DNA of 11,217 bases from a bacterium HR39 (GTDB lineage: Bacteria; Pseudomonadota; Alphaproteobacteria; Geminicoccales; Geminicoccaceae). The notes under the pieces are model-generated. The model worked only from the letters and a program-made list of their open reading frames with translations. It was not told the DNA's origin and made no database searches. Each line of letters begins with the position of its first letter. Within the stretch, counting starts at the first letter, position 1. Made by a program: the position numbers and the translations under genes. Of the stretch, positions 1-5,682 are shown one piece after another. Where the stretch lies: assembly GCA_002898955.1 (NCBI GenBank), contig BEIP01000008.1, forward strand, positions 1-11,217, read 5' to 3'.

Positions 1-38
1 CCCTCCTGGCGGGCTCCCTGCCCGTGGTGGTCCACAAT
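1..38 (+). other. C-terminal end of an intein inside nrdJ
   Basis: The in-frame residues before the catalytic Cys read LLAGSLPVVVHN. VVVHN followed by Cys is the classic intein C-terminal splice block: His-Asn at the intein end, Cys as the +1 nucleophile. Uninterrupted class II reductases have NPCGE here, and the usual Asn-Pro is absent directly before the Cys. RIR1 inteins are known from T. thermophilus. The junction lies between codons 36-38 (Asn) and 39-41 (Cys). Only this tip is in the window, so intein size and any homing endonuclease cannot be judged. Confidence 0.92.
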
Positions 39-1577
39 TGCGGGGAAATCCCGCTCACCGTGGGCGAGCCCTGCGACCTGGGCGCCCTGAACCTCGCCGC
101 CTACGTGAAGGACGGGGAGTTCCAGATGGAGGAGTTCCGCCAGGACGTCCGCACCGCCGTCCGCTTCCTGGACAACGTCCTGGACGTGAACCAGTTCGCC
201 CTCCCCGACAACGAAATGGCGGCGAAGAAGCTCCGCCGCCTGGGCCTCGGGGTCATGGGCCTCGCCGACATGCTCATCAAGATGGGCCTCCCCTACGACT
301 CCGAGGAGGCCCGGGAGAAGGTCTACGAGATCGTCTCCGCCATGCGGGAGGAGGCCATCCGGGCCTCCGAGGCCCTGGCCGAGGAGAGGGGCGTCTTCCC
401 CCTCTACGAGGAGCACCGGGACTACTTCCAGAGCCTGGGGATTCGCCCTCGCAGGAACGTGGCCCTCCTCACCGTAGCCCCCACGGGGACCACCAGCATG
501 CTCGTGGGGGTCTCCTCGGGAATCGAGCCCGTCTTCAGCCCCTTCGTCTGGCGCAGGATCGGCGGGGAGTACAAGCCCCTCCTCCACCCCCTCTTCGTGG
601 AGCTCATGGAGGCCTACCCGCCCGCGCCCGGTTTCGCGAAGGAGGGGAAGTGGGACTGGGAGAAGATCGTGGAGGAGATCCAGAAGGACGGCCACGGCTC
701 CGTGCAGGGGCTTCCCTTCGTCCCCGAGGCCATCCGCAAGGTCTTCCTGTGCGCCCACGACATCCACCCCTTAGACCACGTGCGCATGCAGGGGGCGGTG
801 CAGCGGGCCTTTGACGCGGAAGGGTTCGCGGGCAACTCCATCTCAAAGACCGCGAACCTCCCCAACGAGGCCACGGTGGAGGACGTGGAAGCCACCTACC
901 TGGAGGCCTACCGCACGGGGTGCAAGGGGATCACCGTCTACCGGGACGGCTCCAAGGAGTTCCAGGTGCTCACGGTGAAGAAGGAGGAAAAGAAGGAAGA
1001 GAAGACCGAGGAGAAGGAGGCGGCACCCCCGCCCGCGCGGGCGAAGGAGCCGGAGACCAGGGGAAACGGCCCCCTCTACGGGCGCCCGGGCCGCCTCCTG
1101 GGCTTCACGGACATGGTGAAGCTCATGACCCCCGAGGGACAGAAGGAGAGCTTCCTGGTGACGGTGAACGTCCTGGAGGGGAGGCCCATAGAGGTCATCC
1201 TCACCACGGGCAAGGCCGGGAACGAGGCCAACGCAGACGCCGAGGCCCTGGGCCGGGTGGTGTCCATCGCCCTGCAGTACGGGGTGCCCCCCGAGGCCCT
1301 GGTCCGCACCCTCCGGGGCATCAACGGGGGCCTCTACGGCACCTACCAGGGGAGGCTCGTGGCCAGCAAGGCGGACCTCATCGCCGTGGCCCTGGAAACC
1401 GTTCCGGAGGCCCTCAAGGGGAGCCTGGGGGTGGAGGAAGCGGACTTGCCCGTCCTCTCCGGCGGGGGGCTCGCTCTTCCGGGGGCGGAGAAGTGCCCCA
1501 CTTGCGGGGAGAAGGCCCTGGCGCGGGAGGAAGGGTGCTGGAAGTGCCAGGCCTGCGGCTACTCCAAGTGCGGGTGA
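1..1577 (+). CDS. nrdJ: Class II (B12-dependent) ribonucleotide reductase, C-extein and tail of intein (5' partial)
   Basis: Reduces ribonucleotides to deoxyribonucleotides with adenosylcobalamin. The reading frame is open from base 3. The first 12 residues are intein; the C-extein is 512 residues. It starts with CGEIPL, and a second Cys follows 11 residues later (EPCDLGALNL). The same spacing separates the radical Cys and a redox Cys in Lactobacillus (408/419) and Thermotoga (322/333) enzymes. Further family motifs are PTGTTS..SSGIEPVFSPF (about nt 477-548) and KTANLPNEAT..TGCKGITVYRDGS (about 846-953). A Lys/Glu-rich linker (about 975-1070) joins the catalytic barrel to a TSCPD-type domain (about 1080-1325, GKAGNEANADAEALGR). 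The C-terminus is a Cys-rich ribbon, CPTC, CWKC, C and C (1494-1571), fitting the redox-shuttle tail. The stop is TGA at 1575. The N-extein and most of the intein lie upstream of the window. The family call is very secure; the symbol is the usual one for class II enzymes. Confidence 0.95.
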   Translation, partial: LLAGSLPVVVHNCGEIPLTVGEPCDLGALNLAAYVKDGEFQMEEFRQDVRTAVRFLDNVLDVNQFALPDNEMAAKKLRRLGLGVMGLADMLIKMGLPYDSEEAREKVYEIVSAMREEAIRASEALAEERGVFPLYEEHRDYFQSLGIRPRRNVALLTVAPTGTTSMLVGVSSGIEPVFSPFVWRRIGGEYKPLLHPLFVELMEAYPPAPGFAKEGKWDWEKIVEEIQKDGHGSVQGLPFVPEAIRKVFLCAHDIHPLDHVRMQGAVQRAFDAEGFAGNSISKTANLPNEATVEDVEATYLEAYRTGCKGITVYRDGSKEFQVLTVKKEEKKEEKTEEKEAAPPPARAKEPETRGNGPLYGRPGRLLGFTDMVKLMTPEGQKESFLVTVNVLEGRPIEVILTTGKAGNEANADAEALGRVVSIALQYGVPPEALVRTLRGINGGLYGTYQGRLVASKADLIAVALETVPEALKGSLGVEEADLPVLSGGGLALPGAEKCPTCGEKALAREEGCWKCQACGYSKCG

Positions 1578-1606
1578 GCCCGCCCCCTTAAGCCCTCGAG
1601 GAGGGG

Positions 1607-2527
1607 ATGGTGACCATCCGGGTCCTCGAAGTAGAAAAAGGTAGAAAGGGCTTCGTAGCCCTGGCCCGCATACTGCAAGAGGACAAAGCAAGAGTCCAGG
1701 GCGACCAACTAGCCGCCCTCCTGGCCTGGTGGGGACAGGAAATCGCCCCCATCCCCCTGGTGGAAGGCGCCCCCTACTTGCCCGGGCCCACCAAGGCCCT
1801 GTTCGAGGAGCTCCTGAAGGCCACCGAGCAGCACGGAGCCAACCCCAAGGCATGGGCCCGGGCGGTAAACGCCTTCAAGGAAAAGGGGGAGGAAAGTTGG
1901 ACAGAAACCAAGAAAGCCGTGCACGCCCTGCGGGAGGAGGCTGCACGGAAGAAGACGCGACAGATAGCCTGGAGCGCCCTAGCCCCCGTCCTGACCGAGG
2001 AAGGCCCCACCCGCCAAGGGACGGAGGAAAGCCCTCCCCCACCCTCCCCGAAAGACCAGCCGCCCGCCCAAACCGGAGCGCCGGGACCAGACTCCCCTCT
2101 CCTTCGGGAGCTCCAGGAGTGGAGAGAGTGGAAGGACGCCCTGACAAGAGAGGTGGCGGAGCTAGCCGAAGCCGTGCACTCCCTCCAGGCACGGACCGCG
2201 GAACTAGAGGCAAGACTGGAGGGAGCCCTCAGGGCCAGCGCCCCTGAACCTGCCCCCAACTCCCTGGAAGACCCCGGCCTGGAAGAAGAGGTCCTGGAGC
2301 TGAAGGAAACCGTGGCTAAACTCACCCACGCCTTCAACGAAGTGGTGGTTGGAAAGCTCCTCCGGGCCTACGTGGCCGGGTCCCTGCTCATGGTCAAGGT
2401 AGAAAAGGTCCCCCCCCTGCCCGAGGAAATCCTCAAGGTGCTGGAAGACATCCACGCCAAGGCCGCGGGCGAGGAGGGAGAAACTCCCCCTAAAAACCCC
2501 TTCCTCTCCTGGCTTCGCCGTCCCTAA
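1607..2527 (+). CDS. Hypothetical coiled-coil protein
   Basis: I do not recognise the family. The 306-aa product has a mostly helical N-terminal part (1-132), a Pro-rich linker (about 133-163), a long heptad-like helix (about 164-209, rich in Leu, Glu and Arg), a second Glu/Leu helix (about 223-243) and a hydrophobic stretch near 250-265. There is no signal peptide or clear membrane span. A GAGGAGGGG ribosome-binding site directly precedes the start; ATG 1607 lies very close to it, so GTG 1610 (M-T-I-R) is an equally good start. It begins 30 nt after nrdJ and could be cotranscribed. Codon use differs from its neighbours: GTA, GAA, AAA, AGA, CTA and ACA are frequent, whereas nearby genes end almost every codon in G or C. 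That suggests later acquisition. A structural, partition-accessory or phage-type role is possible, but nothing in the sequence decides. Confidence 0.8.
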   Translation: MVTIRVLEVEKGRKGFVALARILQEDKARVQGDQLAALLAWWGQEIAPIPLVEGAPYLPGPTKALFEELLKATEQHGANPKAWARAVNAFKEKGEESWTETKKAVHALREEAARKKTRQIAWSALAPVLTEEGPTRQGTEESPPPPSPKDQPPAQTGAPGPDSPLLRELQEWREWKDALTREVAELAEAVHSLQARTAELEARLEGALRASAPEPAPNSLEDPGLEEEVLELKETVAKLTHAFNEVVVGKLLRAYVAGSLLMVKVEKVPPLPEEILKVLEDIHAKAAGEEGETPPKNPFLSWLRRP

Positions 2528-2571
2528 CTCTTCCCGACTGCCCCACCTTTCGCCCCGCTTTTCTCATGCAA

Positions 2572-2594
2572 GGGCCCGCTCTCAAGGCGGGCCC
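2572..2594 (+). terminator. Terminator-like hairpin after the coiled-coil gene
   Basis: GGGCCCGC (2572-2579) pairs perfectly with GCGGGCCC (2587-2594) around a 7-nt loop, 45 nt past the stop of the upstream gene. No U-tract follows (CACCTTCT), so it is a GC-rich hairpin only; termination is inferred from position. Confidence 0.5.
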
Positions 2595-2652
2595 CACCTT
2601 CTACCTAGCTTGGTGCCTCGAGGCCATCCCCTCCCCAGCTCCCCCCGCCTCT

Positions 2653-2712
2653 CCGTCCGCCGCCCGGGGCGCCTCGAGGCCCCGGGATCCCGGACGGTCC
2701 GCGCCCGGGCGC
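2653..2712. repeat. Long imperfect palindrome plus a 12-bp palindrome
   Basis: CCGTCCG (2653-2659) pairs with CGGACGG (2691-2697), and inside it CCCGGGGC (2663-2670) pairs with GCCCCGGG (2679-2686). This gives 15 bp of stem with a small asymmetric internal loop and an 8-nt apex. The apex lies within GCCTCGAGGCC (2671-2681), an 11-mer also found at 2615-2625. Next comes the perfect palindrome GCGCCCGGGCGC (2701-2712). The region is non-coding. It could be a terminator, a cruciform or protein-binding site, or part of an origin; the sequence alone does not choose. Confidence 0.55.
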
Positions 2713-2730
2713 GGGGACGCAGCCCAGCTT

Positions 2731-2759
2731 TTGGCTCTAAGGGTAGAGTTTTTTAAAAG
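2731..2759 (+). promoter_or_regulatory. Putative promoter for the DUF4326/macro unit
   Basis: TTGGCT (2731-2736) and TAAAAG (2754-2759) are 17 bp apart and each matches the sigma-A consensus at four of six bases. The -10 lies in an AT-rich block, AGTTTTTTAAAA (2747-2758), which stands out in this GC-rich DNA and recurs exactly at 4900-4911 before another gene. Confidence 0.4.
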
Positions 2760-2787
2760 GAGCAGGGCGGAGAAGGAGGGAGGGGCA

Positions 2788-3012
2788 ATGGTGGTCAGGA
2801 TAACGAACAGAAGGAACGGGGGGCGGGGGTACTACGTGGGCCGCCCCAGCCCCCTCGGCAACCCGTACCGGATGACCAGCGAGGCTGACCGGGAGCGGGT
2901 GATCAGGATGTACGCGGAGTGGCTCAGGGCGCACATGCACTCTGAGCCGGTCCGGTCCGAGCTCAACCGGCTCTACAAGGAGCTGGTGCGGACCGGGGAC
3001 TGGAGGGACTGA
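2788..3012 (+). CDS. DUF4326 domain protein, short form
   Basis: The 74-aa product matches the DUF4326 pattern of bacterial, plasmid and phage proteins. It has an N-terminal VRITNRR, then YYVGRPSPLGNPYR, then a helix with RERVIRMYAEWLRAHM. Family members normally continue into a Cys/His tail of the form CWCxPxxCHxDVL; here the protein stops at GDWRD and has no Cys at all. Its biochemical function is not established to my knowledge. The start ATG 2788 follows a rich Shine-Dalgarno stretch (AAGGAGG at 2774-2780) and begins exactly where family similarity begins; a longer in-frame reading back to 2566 would translate the hairpin and promoter region and is not supported. Its stop TGA abuts the ATG of the macro-domain gene, so the two are very probably translationally coupled and functionally linked. 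Confidence 0.8.
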   Translation: MVVRITNRRNGGRGYYVGRPSPLGNPYRMTSEADRERVIRMYAEWLRAHMHSEPVRSELNRLYKELVRTGDWRD

Positions 3013-3483
3013 ATGCGGGTGCTCAGAGGGAACTTCCTGGGGGGCCTGAAGGCCCCCCAAGCCCTGGTGGCCGCCCCCACGAACGGGGTCCTCACCCCCT
3101 GGGGCCTCGTCATGGGCGCGGGGGCGGCCAAGGCCCTGGCGGAAGTTGAGCCCCGTCTCCCCCGCCTCTTCGCCGAGGCCATCCGGCGGGAGGGGACCTA
3201 CCAGAACGGGGTCTACCTCTACGGCCTTGTGGTCGTGGAGGTAGGGGGAAGGCTCTACGGGGCCTTCCAGACCAAAGGCCACTTCCGGGACCGGGCGGAC
3301 CTCGGCCTCGTCCGCCTGGGGACCTCGAGGCTCCGGCGGTTCCTGGAGGCCCACCCCGGGGTGGAGGCCCACCTCGCTTTCCCGGGCATCGGCCTGGGGG
3401 GGCTAGAGCCCGGGAGGGTCCTCGAGGTCATGGAGAAGGCCCTGGGCCAGGTGGGGGACCGGGTGATCCTCTACCGCCTGTAG
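3013..3483 (+). CDS. Macro-domain (ADP-ribose-binding) protein
   Basis: This 156-aa protein is a single-domain macro-fold protein, a family that binds ADP-ribose or removes it from proteins or nucleic acids. It starts with RGNFL (residues 5-9, the usual GDIL/GNLL position). The glycine-rich VMGAGAAKAL (33-42) corresponds to the GVMGxGxAxxF substrate loop. QTKGHFRD (86-93) matches the FPTKxHWR segment of phage and DarG-like members. AFPGIGLGGLEPGRV (122-136) is the second phosphate-binding loop. Length fits a complete domain. GGAGGG at 3002-3007 is a good ribosome-binding site for the ATG directly after the upstream stop. No DarT-like ADP-ribosyltransferase is visible beside it; the only partner is the DUF4326 gene. 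Hydrolase activity is plausible but not shown by sequence alone. Confidence 0.85.
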   Translation: MRVLRGNFLGGLKAPQALVAAPTNGVLTPWGLVMGAGAAKALAEVEPRLPRLFAEAIRREGTYQNGVYLYGLVVVEVGGRLYGAFQTKGHFRDRADLGLVRLGTSRLRRFLEAHPGVEAHLAFPGIGLGGLEPGRVLEVMEKALGQVGDRVILYRL

Positions 3484-3520
3484 CCTGGCCGGGGGCGTTC
3501 GGGACGAGGAAGGGAGGATC

Positions 3521-3553
3521 GTCGGGGTGCGGCGGCTCCTCGCCCACCCCGAC
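3521..3553. terminator. Bidirectional hairpin between convergent genes
   Basis: GTCGGGGTG (3521-3529) pairs with CACCCCGAC (3545-3553), and within it GGCG pairs with CGCC, leaving one bulged C. The 13-bp stem lies 37 nt after the macro-domain gene and directly past the stop of the minus-strand ParB-like gene, so it could end transcription from both sides. No T-tract flanks it. Confidence 0.55.
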
Positions 3554-3554
3554 C

Positions 3555-4739
3555 TCAGACCTTAGGGTTCTCCTCGAGCAGGGAGTCGAGCCGCTCCAGG
3601 GCCCACCGGAGCTCGTGGAGGGCGTTGACGTAGCGGGGGCGCAGGGAGGGGTCCTTGGCGAGGCGGGGTTCCAGGCGCAGGGCCTCGGCGATGGCCCGCA
3701 CCCCCACCCCGACGAGATGCCTCGCCCTGGCCACGCGGGGCGCCAGGGCGAGCGCCCGGTCCCTGAGATCCGGGGCCACCTCTCTCTCCCCGTCCCCGTA
3801 GGGCAGGGAGGCCCCCTCCAGAAGCTTCTCCAGCCCGGCGGCCTCGCGCCTCAACTCACGGAGCTCCCTCTTCAAGGCCGCCACGGGCTCGGGAGGGTTG
3901 CCCCTGGCCCGGGCCCGGACCTCCCGCCTGAGGCGGGTCAGGGGGTCTAGGGAGTCCAGGTCGGCCCCGGGCACCTCCTCCACCTCGGCGCGGAGGTCGG
4001 TGGGGAGCCGCTTCCCCAGGAGGCGGTAAAGGCGGGGGAGGAGGTCGCGGGGAGGGTTGGAGAGGAGCTCCTCGAGGCGGGAGACCACCTCCTCCCGCCG
4101 CTCCGGCGGGAGGGCCAGGACCCCCTCCACCAGGTCCTGGGTGACCCGGTAGGAGAGGGGAGCCCGGACCAGGAGGAAGGCCAGGGCGGGGACCTCCCGG
4201 TGGAGGGTCCTCAGGGGGATCAGGTAGTGGAAGAGGGAGGCCGGGCTGAGCCCAAGGGAAGCGGCGGCCTCCCGGAGGGCCCCGGCGATGTCCTCGGGAG
4301 GGCGCTGCCCCTTGCGCAGGAGGAAGAGGACCTCCGCTACCTCCTCCAGGGAGCGCCCCGTGCGCAGGGCCGCCCAGCGGAGGGCCGCCGCGAGGCGTCC
4401 CATGTAGCTCACCCCCTCCCGGTTCTGGTTCTCTTCCACGGTGAGCCGGAGGAGGAGCTCGGGATCCGGCTCGGCCTCCAGGACCCGGGCGGGGATCCGC
4501 TCCCAGCCGAGGACGTCCCGCGCCGCTCGGAGGCGGCGCTCCCCGGCCACCAGGCCGAAGCGCCCGTCCCCCTTGCGGTAGACCACGATGGGCGCGAGGA
4601 GGCCGTACCGGCGGATGGACTCCGCGAGACGCGCCACGCCGTCCCGGAGGTCCAGGGTGCGGTTCTGGTATGCGTTGAGGTCCACGAGATGGACGGGGAC
4701 TTCCTCCTCACGAAGCGTGAGCGGTTTGCGTTCGCTCAT
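3555..4739 (-). CDS. Orphan ParB/Spo0J-like DNA-binding protein
   Basis: The 394-aa protein has a ParB N-terminal domain (about residues 14-108): the start of the fold (VHLVDLNAYQNR), the GERRLRAA motif (66-73) used for nucleotide binding in CTP-dependent ParB proteins, and ENQNRE (103-108), the ENxxR box. A helix-turn-helix candidate follows (about 156-180, REAAASLGLSPASLFHYL). The remainder is helical and Arg/Glu-rich, with a possible coiled coil near 275-320, and is longer than usual for chromosomal ParB. Such proteins bind inverted-repeat centromere sites and load as clamps, or act as regulators. No ParA ATPase is visible in the window. ATG 4739 has no Shine-Dalgarno sequence but lies 6 nt behind a TATACT box, pointing to a leaderless transcript. 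The 32-bp repeats just upstream are the obvious candidate binding sites. Confidence 0.88.
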   Translation of the reverse strand: MSERKPLTLREEEVPVHLVDLNAYQNRTLDLRDGVARLAESIRRYGLLAPIVVYRKGDGRFGLVAGERRLRAARDVLGWERIPARVLEAEPDPELLLRLTVEENQNREGVSYMGRLAAALRWAALRTGRSLEEVAEVLFLLRKGQRPPEDIAGALREAAASLGLSPASLFHYLIPLRTLHREVPALAFLLVRAPLSYRVTQDLVEGVLALPPERREEVVSRLEELLSNPPRDLLPRLYRLLGKRLPTDLRAEVEEVPGADLDSLDPLTRLRREVRARARGNPPEPVAALKRELRELRREAAGLEKLLEGASLPYGDGEREVAPDLRDRALALAPRVARARHLVGVGVRAIAEALRLEPRLAKDPSLRPRYVNALHELRWALERLDSLLEENPKV

Positions 4740-4745
4740 GCTTCA

Positions 4746-4751
4746 AGTATA
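4746..4751 (-). promoter_or_regulatory. -10 box of a leaderless promoter for the ParB-like gene
   Basis: TATACT on the minus strand (4751 down to 4746) ends 6 nt before ATG 4739, so transcription would begin at or next to the start codon. Five of six bases match TATAAT. No convincing -35 box is seen; the nearest repeat unit begins about 34 bp further upstream, where a bound protein could affect this promoter. Confidence 0.65.
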
Positions 4752-4784
4752 GTGAACGCCGCGCGAGCACGGGAAGTGGGGAGG

Positions 4785-4879
4785 ACCTCTGAGCACCGTT
4801 ACGAGGTGGGGGGGGAACCTCTGAGCACCGTTACGAGGTGGGGGGGGAACCTCTGAACGGTGTTACGAGGTGGGGGGGA
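4785..4879. repeat. Three 32-bp direct repeats, candidate ParB operator/centromere
   Basis: Units begin at 4785, 4817 and 4849. Units 1 and 2 are identical over 32 bp; unit 3 is 31 bp. Each has arms ACCTC and GAGGT forming an inverted repeat, followed by a run of seven or eight G. The central part of units 1 and 2 is AGCACCGTT, while unit 3 reads AACGGTGTT, which is the reverse complement of the first with one mismatch. The array occupies the divergent region between the ParB-like gene and the 4935 gene. Operator, parS-like or iteron roles are all possible. Confidence 0.85.
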
Positions 4880-4899
4880 CTTTTTTTTCTAAGTTATGA

Positions 4900-4914
4900 A
4901 GTTTTTTAAAAAAC
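4900..4914 (+). promoter_or_regulatory. AT-rich palindrome before the 4935 gene
   Basis: GTTTTTTAAAAAAC (4901-4914) is a perfect 14-bp palindrome. Its first part, AGTTTTTTAAAA (4900-4911), is identical to 2747-2758 upstream of the DUF4326 gene, at a similar distance from the start codon (34 versus 40 nt). It may serve as a -10 region or a regulator site; a T8 tract lies just upstream at 4881-4888. Confidence 0.4.
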
Positions 4915-4934
4915 ATCAAGCCAAGGGAGGCGCG

Positions 4935-5342
4935 ATGCACAGGGTGTTCGTGACGCGTAAGAGGGACGGCGAGGGGTACAGCGGCGTGGTGGCGGTGGTC
5001 GAGGACCGGGGCGGGGCTGAGGTCTACCGCTTCCAGGGCCTCTCCTACGGGGAGGTGGTGGAGCTCGTGGCCCGGGTGGCCCCGGAGGGGGCGGCCACCA
5101 CGGACCGGGTCCTGGTCCAGGCCGCGGCCAAGCTGGGGAAGCGGCTCACCTACCTGGACCGGGACACCCCCTACCGGGGGGTCTTCCGCAACGGCAACCC
5201 CCACCCGGTGCGGTTCCGGGGGGAGGTGGTGCCCCCGGGCGGGGAGGTGGCCTACGAGGCCCTGGTCCACGACTCCGAGACCCAGCGGGGGAAGGCCCTC
5301 GCCACCCGGGCCTTCCGCGCCCTGGAGGGGAGGGCGGGCTGA
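4935..5342 (+). CDS. Hypothetical protein, first gene of the SSB cluster
   Basis: I do not recognise this 135-aa protein. It starts with MHRVFVTRKRDGEGYSG and alternates short hydrophobic strands with charged turns, suggesting a small alpha/beta cytosolic fold. There are no Cys residues, signal peptide or membrane segments. ATG 4935 is preferred because AAGGGAGG (4923-4930) lies 4 nt before it. An in-frame ATG at 4896 would add MKFFKKHQAKGGA but would place the start next to the T-tract with no ribosome-binding site. Coding bias is strong and typical of the region. The stop at 5340-5342 is followed after 1 nt by the next start, so it heads a cotranscribed series with the membrane, SWIM and SSB genes, facing away from the ParB-like gene across the repeat array. 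Confidence 0.8.
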   Translation: MHRVFVTRKRDGEGYSGVVAVVEDRGGAEVYRFQGLSYGEVVELVARVAPEGAATTDRVLVQAAAKLGKRLTYLDRDTPYRGVFRNGNPHPVRFRGEVVPPGGEVAYEALVHDSETQRGKALATRAFRALEGRAG

Positions 5343-5343
5343 G

Positions 5344-5682
5344 GTGGGCGGGAGCAGGTTCTTCGCCGCGGGTCTGGCCCTCTTGGCGGGCCTGGTCCTG
5401 GCCCTGGGCCACCCGCTCTCCTACCTGGTGGGGGCGGCGGTGGCCTTCGGGCTCATGCGGGTCCTGGGAGACAAGGAGGTGAGGCACGTGGGGGTGAGGC
5501 TGTACCTCAAGAACGGGGTGGCCCTGGTGGCGGACGCGGACCGCGCGGGCCCGGTGTACCTGCGCCTCGAGGGGGCCCCCCTGGAGGTCTACGGAGACGT
5601 CTGGGAGGCCCCGGAGGAGGTCCAGGAGGCCTGGGAGCGCTACCTCCAGCTCCGGGCCCTGGAGGAGGAGGCGGCGAGGTGA
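5344..5682 (+). CDS. Small two-helix membrane protein
   Basis: This 112-aa protein of unknown family begins with two hydrophobic helices (about residues 5-22 and 25-41) joined by a short turn, GHP. A soluble, probably cytoplasmic part follows: a strand-rich segment (48-80, VGVRLYLKNGVALVADAD) and a Glu-rich C-terminal helix (about 88-112). There is no cleavable signal peptide pattern; the protein would be a membrane hairpin. GTG 5344 lies 1 nt after the preceding stop, and the last codons overlap the next start (GTGA), so expression is tightly coupled to both neighbours. A membrane anchor beside DNA-binding proteins is odd and might tether the cluster's products, but no motif indicates its role. 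Confidence 0.75.
   Translation: MGGSRFFAAGLALLAGLVLALGHPLSYLVGAAVAFGLMRVLGDKEVRHVGVRLYLKNGVALVADADRAGPVYLRLEGAPLEVYGDVWEAPEEVQEAWERYLQLRALEEEAAR

Noticed and set aside
843..1853. Long minus-strand frame across nrdJ
   Set aside because: It is a Pro/Gly/Leu-rich shadow opposite a clear reductase gene, with no start signal.
2566..2787. Upstream extension of the DUF4326 frame
   Set aside because: It would translate a terminator hairpin, the long palindrome and the promoter; family similarity begins at 2788 behind a good Shine-Dalgarno site.
2788..3483. DarTG toxin-antitoxin pair
   Set aside because: The macro-domain protein fits DarG-like folds, but its neighbour is DUF4326 with no ADP-ribosyltransferase motif.
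4785..4879. CRISPR array
   Set aside because: The units are contiguous with no unique spacers, and no cas genes are present.
4785..4879. G-quadruplex element
   Set aside because: G tracts are separated by about 24 nt, longer than usual quadruplex loops; possible only with paired guanine runs inside each tract.
4896..4934. ATG 4896 as start of the 135-aa gene
   Set aside because: There is no ribosome-binding site and it sits in the AT-rich control element. Its FFK...GGAM translation resembles the leader before 2788, but this follows from the shared AT-rich box and purine-rich ribosome-binding region.
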